From: UBA668 sp046076025
GTDB taxonomy: Bacteria; Actinomycetota; Acidimicrobiia; Acidimicrobiales; Ilumatobacteraceae
Direction of reading: 5' to 3'
Length of the DNA stretch: 6,180 nt
Assembly: GCA_046076025.1 (NCBI GenBank)
Contig: JBJTRF010000185.1
Coordinates: 1 to 6,180 of the forward strand
Below the pieces are notes generated by a model. The model was not told the DNA's origin and did no database searches. It saw nothing but the letters and a program-made list of their open reading frames with translations. Both the position numbers and the translations under genes were made by a program. Shown here in pieces: positions 5,636 to 6,180 of this stretch. Position 1 is the stretch's first letter; the number at the start of each line of letters is the position of its first letter.

Positions 5636-6180
5636 ATGAGTGTCCGCGACGCCGCCCACCGGCGAATGTCGGTGCGCCAGTTCCGACCGGATCCCGTCGA
5701 CGACGCCGTGCTGCGACGACTGCTCGAAGACGCCTCGCGGGCGCCCAGTGGCGGCAACCTGCAGCCGTGGCGCCTCTACGTCGTGAACGGCGACTCGATG
5801 CCCCGCCTGCTCGAGCACCTCGTCACCCAGCCGCCGATCGAGCCCACCGAGTACGACATCTACCCGAGGGGACTCACCGAGCCGTACCGGTCGAACCGCT
5901 TTGCGATCGGCGAGCAGATGTACGCCCTGCTCGGCATCGAGCGCGACGACAAGGAGGGCCGTCTGCGGCAGTTCGCCAAGAACGGCGAGTTCTTCGGGGC
6001 GCCGGCGGCGCTGTTCTGCTACGTCGACCGGCAGATGGGCCTTCCCCAGTGGTCGGATCTGGGCATGTTCCTGCAGACGTTCATGCTGCTGGCCGTTGAG
6101 GCCGGGCTCGGCACGTGTGCGCAGGAGTACTGGTCGGTGCGCCAGGGGGCCATCCGGTCGTTCACCGGTGCGCCCGACAA
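5636..6180 (+). CDS. Nitroreductase-family flavoprotein, C-terminus outside the window
   Basis: The visible 181 codons are most of a nitroreductase-fold enzyme; such FMN-dependent, NAD(P)H-using dimers are about 200-230 residues long, so only the C-terminal end is missing. The N-terminal RMSVRQF (10-16) and SRAPSGGNLQPW (34-45) are the FMN-binding signatures. YRSNRFAIGEQMY (84-96), IERDDKEGR, FFGAPAALF (119-127) and QWSDLGMFLQ (138-147) followed by GLGTCAQEYWS (157-167) match the PnbA/NfnB-like branch, which includes 4-nitrobenzoate reductases. Many relatives reduce other substrates such as quinones or enones, so nitro compounds are not necessarily the natural target. ATG 5636 is chosen because the distance to SVRxF is standard; TTG 5618 has the better ribosome binding site. 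It lies 10 bases after the acyl-CoA ligase stop, so the two are probably one operon. Confidence 0.88.
   Translation, partial: MSVRDAAHRRMSVRQFRPDPVDDAVLRRLLEDASRAPSGGNLQPWRLYVVNGDSMPRLLEHLVTQPPIEPTEYDIYPRGLTEPYRSNRFAIGEQMYALLGIERDDKEGRLRQFAKNGEFFGAPAALFCYVDRQMGLPQWSDLGMFLQTFMLLAVEAGLGTCAQEYWSVRQGAIRSFTGAPD

Noticed and set aside
1..6180. Mobile element, CRISPR array, defence system, tRNA or rRNA
   Set aside because: No transposase or integrase motifs, no direct repeat arrays, no terminal inverted repeats and no RNA gene signatures were seen; composition is even across the window.

Overview
The window is high-GC, densely packed bacterial chromosome with strong G/C preference at third codon positions, GTG as well as ATG starts, and very short intergenic gaps. 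The gene types (a Thr-rich secreted lipoprotein, a choline-oxidase-like GMC flavoprotein, a cytoplasmic serine hydrolase of the beta-lactamase fold, an AlkK/FadD-like acyl-CoA ligase and a PnbA-like nitroreductase) suggest a free-living actinomycete, possibly of the Acidimicrobiia type. That taxonomic placement is inference only. No RNA gene, mobile element, CRISPR array or origin is visible.

Layout, left to right. (1) On the minus strand, the first 64 codons of a lipoprotein run off the left edge. It has a signal peptide with a lipobox Cys29, a Thr/Pro/Gly linker and what may be the first residues of a fasciclin (FAS1) domain. (2) A 74-bp divergent gap follows, holding a possible leaderless promoter for the lipoprotein and two small inverted repeats in front of the next gene. 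(3) On the plus strand, a two-gene unit: an alpha/beta hydrolase of the kynurenine-formamidase type, overlapping by ATGA a GMC oxidoreductase that carries the choline-oxidase-type GGCSSHN motif for covalent FAD. (4) On the minus strand, a two-domain serine hydrolase (beta-lactamase/esterase EstB type) whose stop codon lies one base from the GMC stop. (5) A 62-bp divergent gap with a GC-rich stem-loop. (6) On the plus strand, an acyl-CoA ligase of the Thermus long-chain FACS / AlkK type, followed after 10 bp by a nitroreductase-family flavoprotein cut off by the right edge.

How they may work together: the hydrolase and GMC enzyme are almost certainly co-transcribed and translationally coupled, so a hydrolysis-then-oxidation sequence on one substrate is the simplest hypothesis. 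The acyl-CoA ligase and nitroreductase form a second tight unit. All enzymes with complete N-termini lack signal peptides and are predicted cytosolic. The set looks like small-molecule catabolism rather than defence or mobile DNA. No tryptophan-pathway partner (dioxygenase, kynureninase) is present, so the formamidase name describes the family and not a proven substrate. I see no clearly new system. The most interesting points are the coupled hydrolase/GMC pair, the covalent-flavin motif and the structured leaders.
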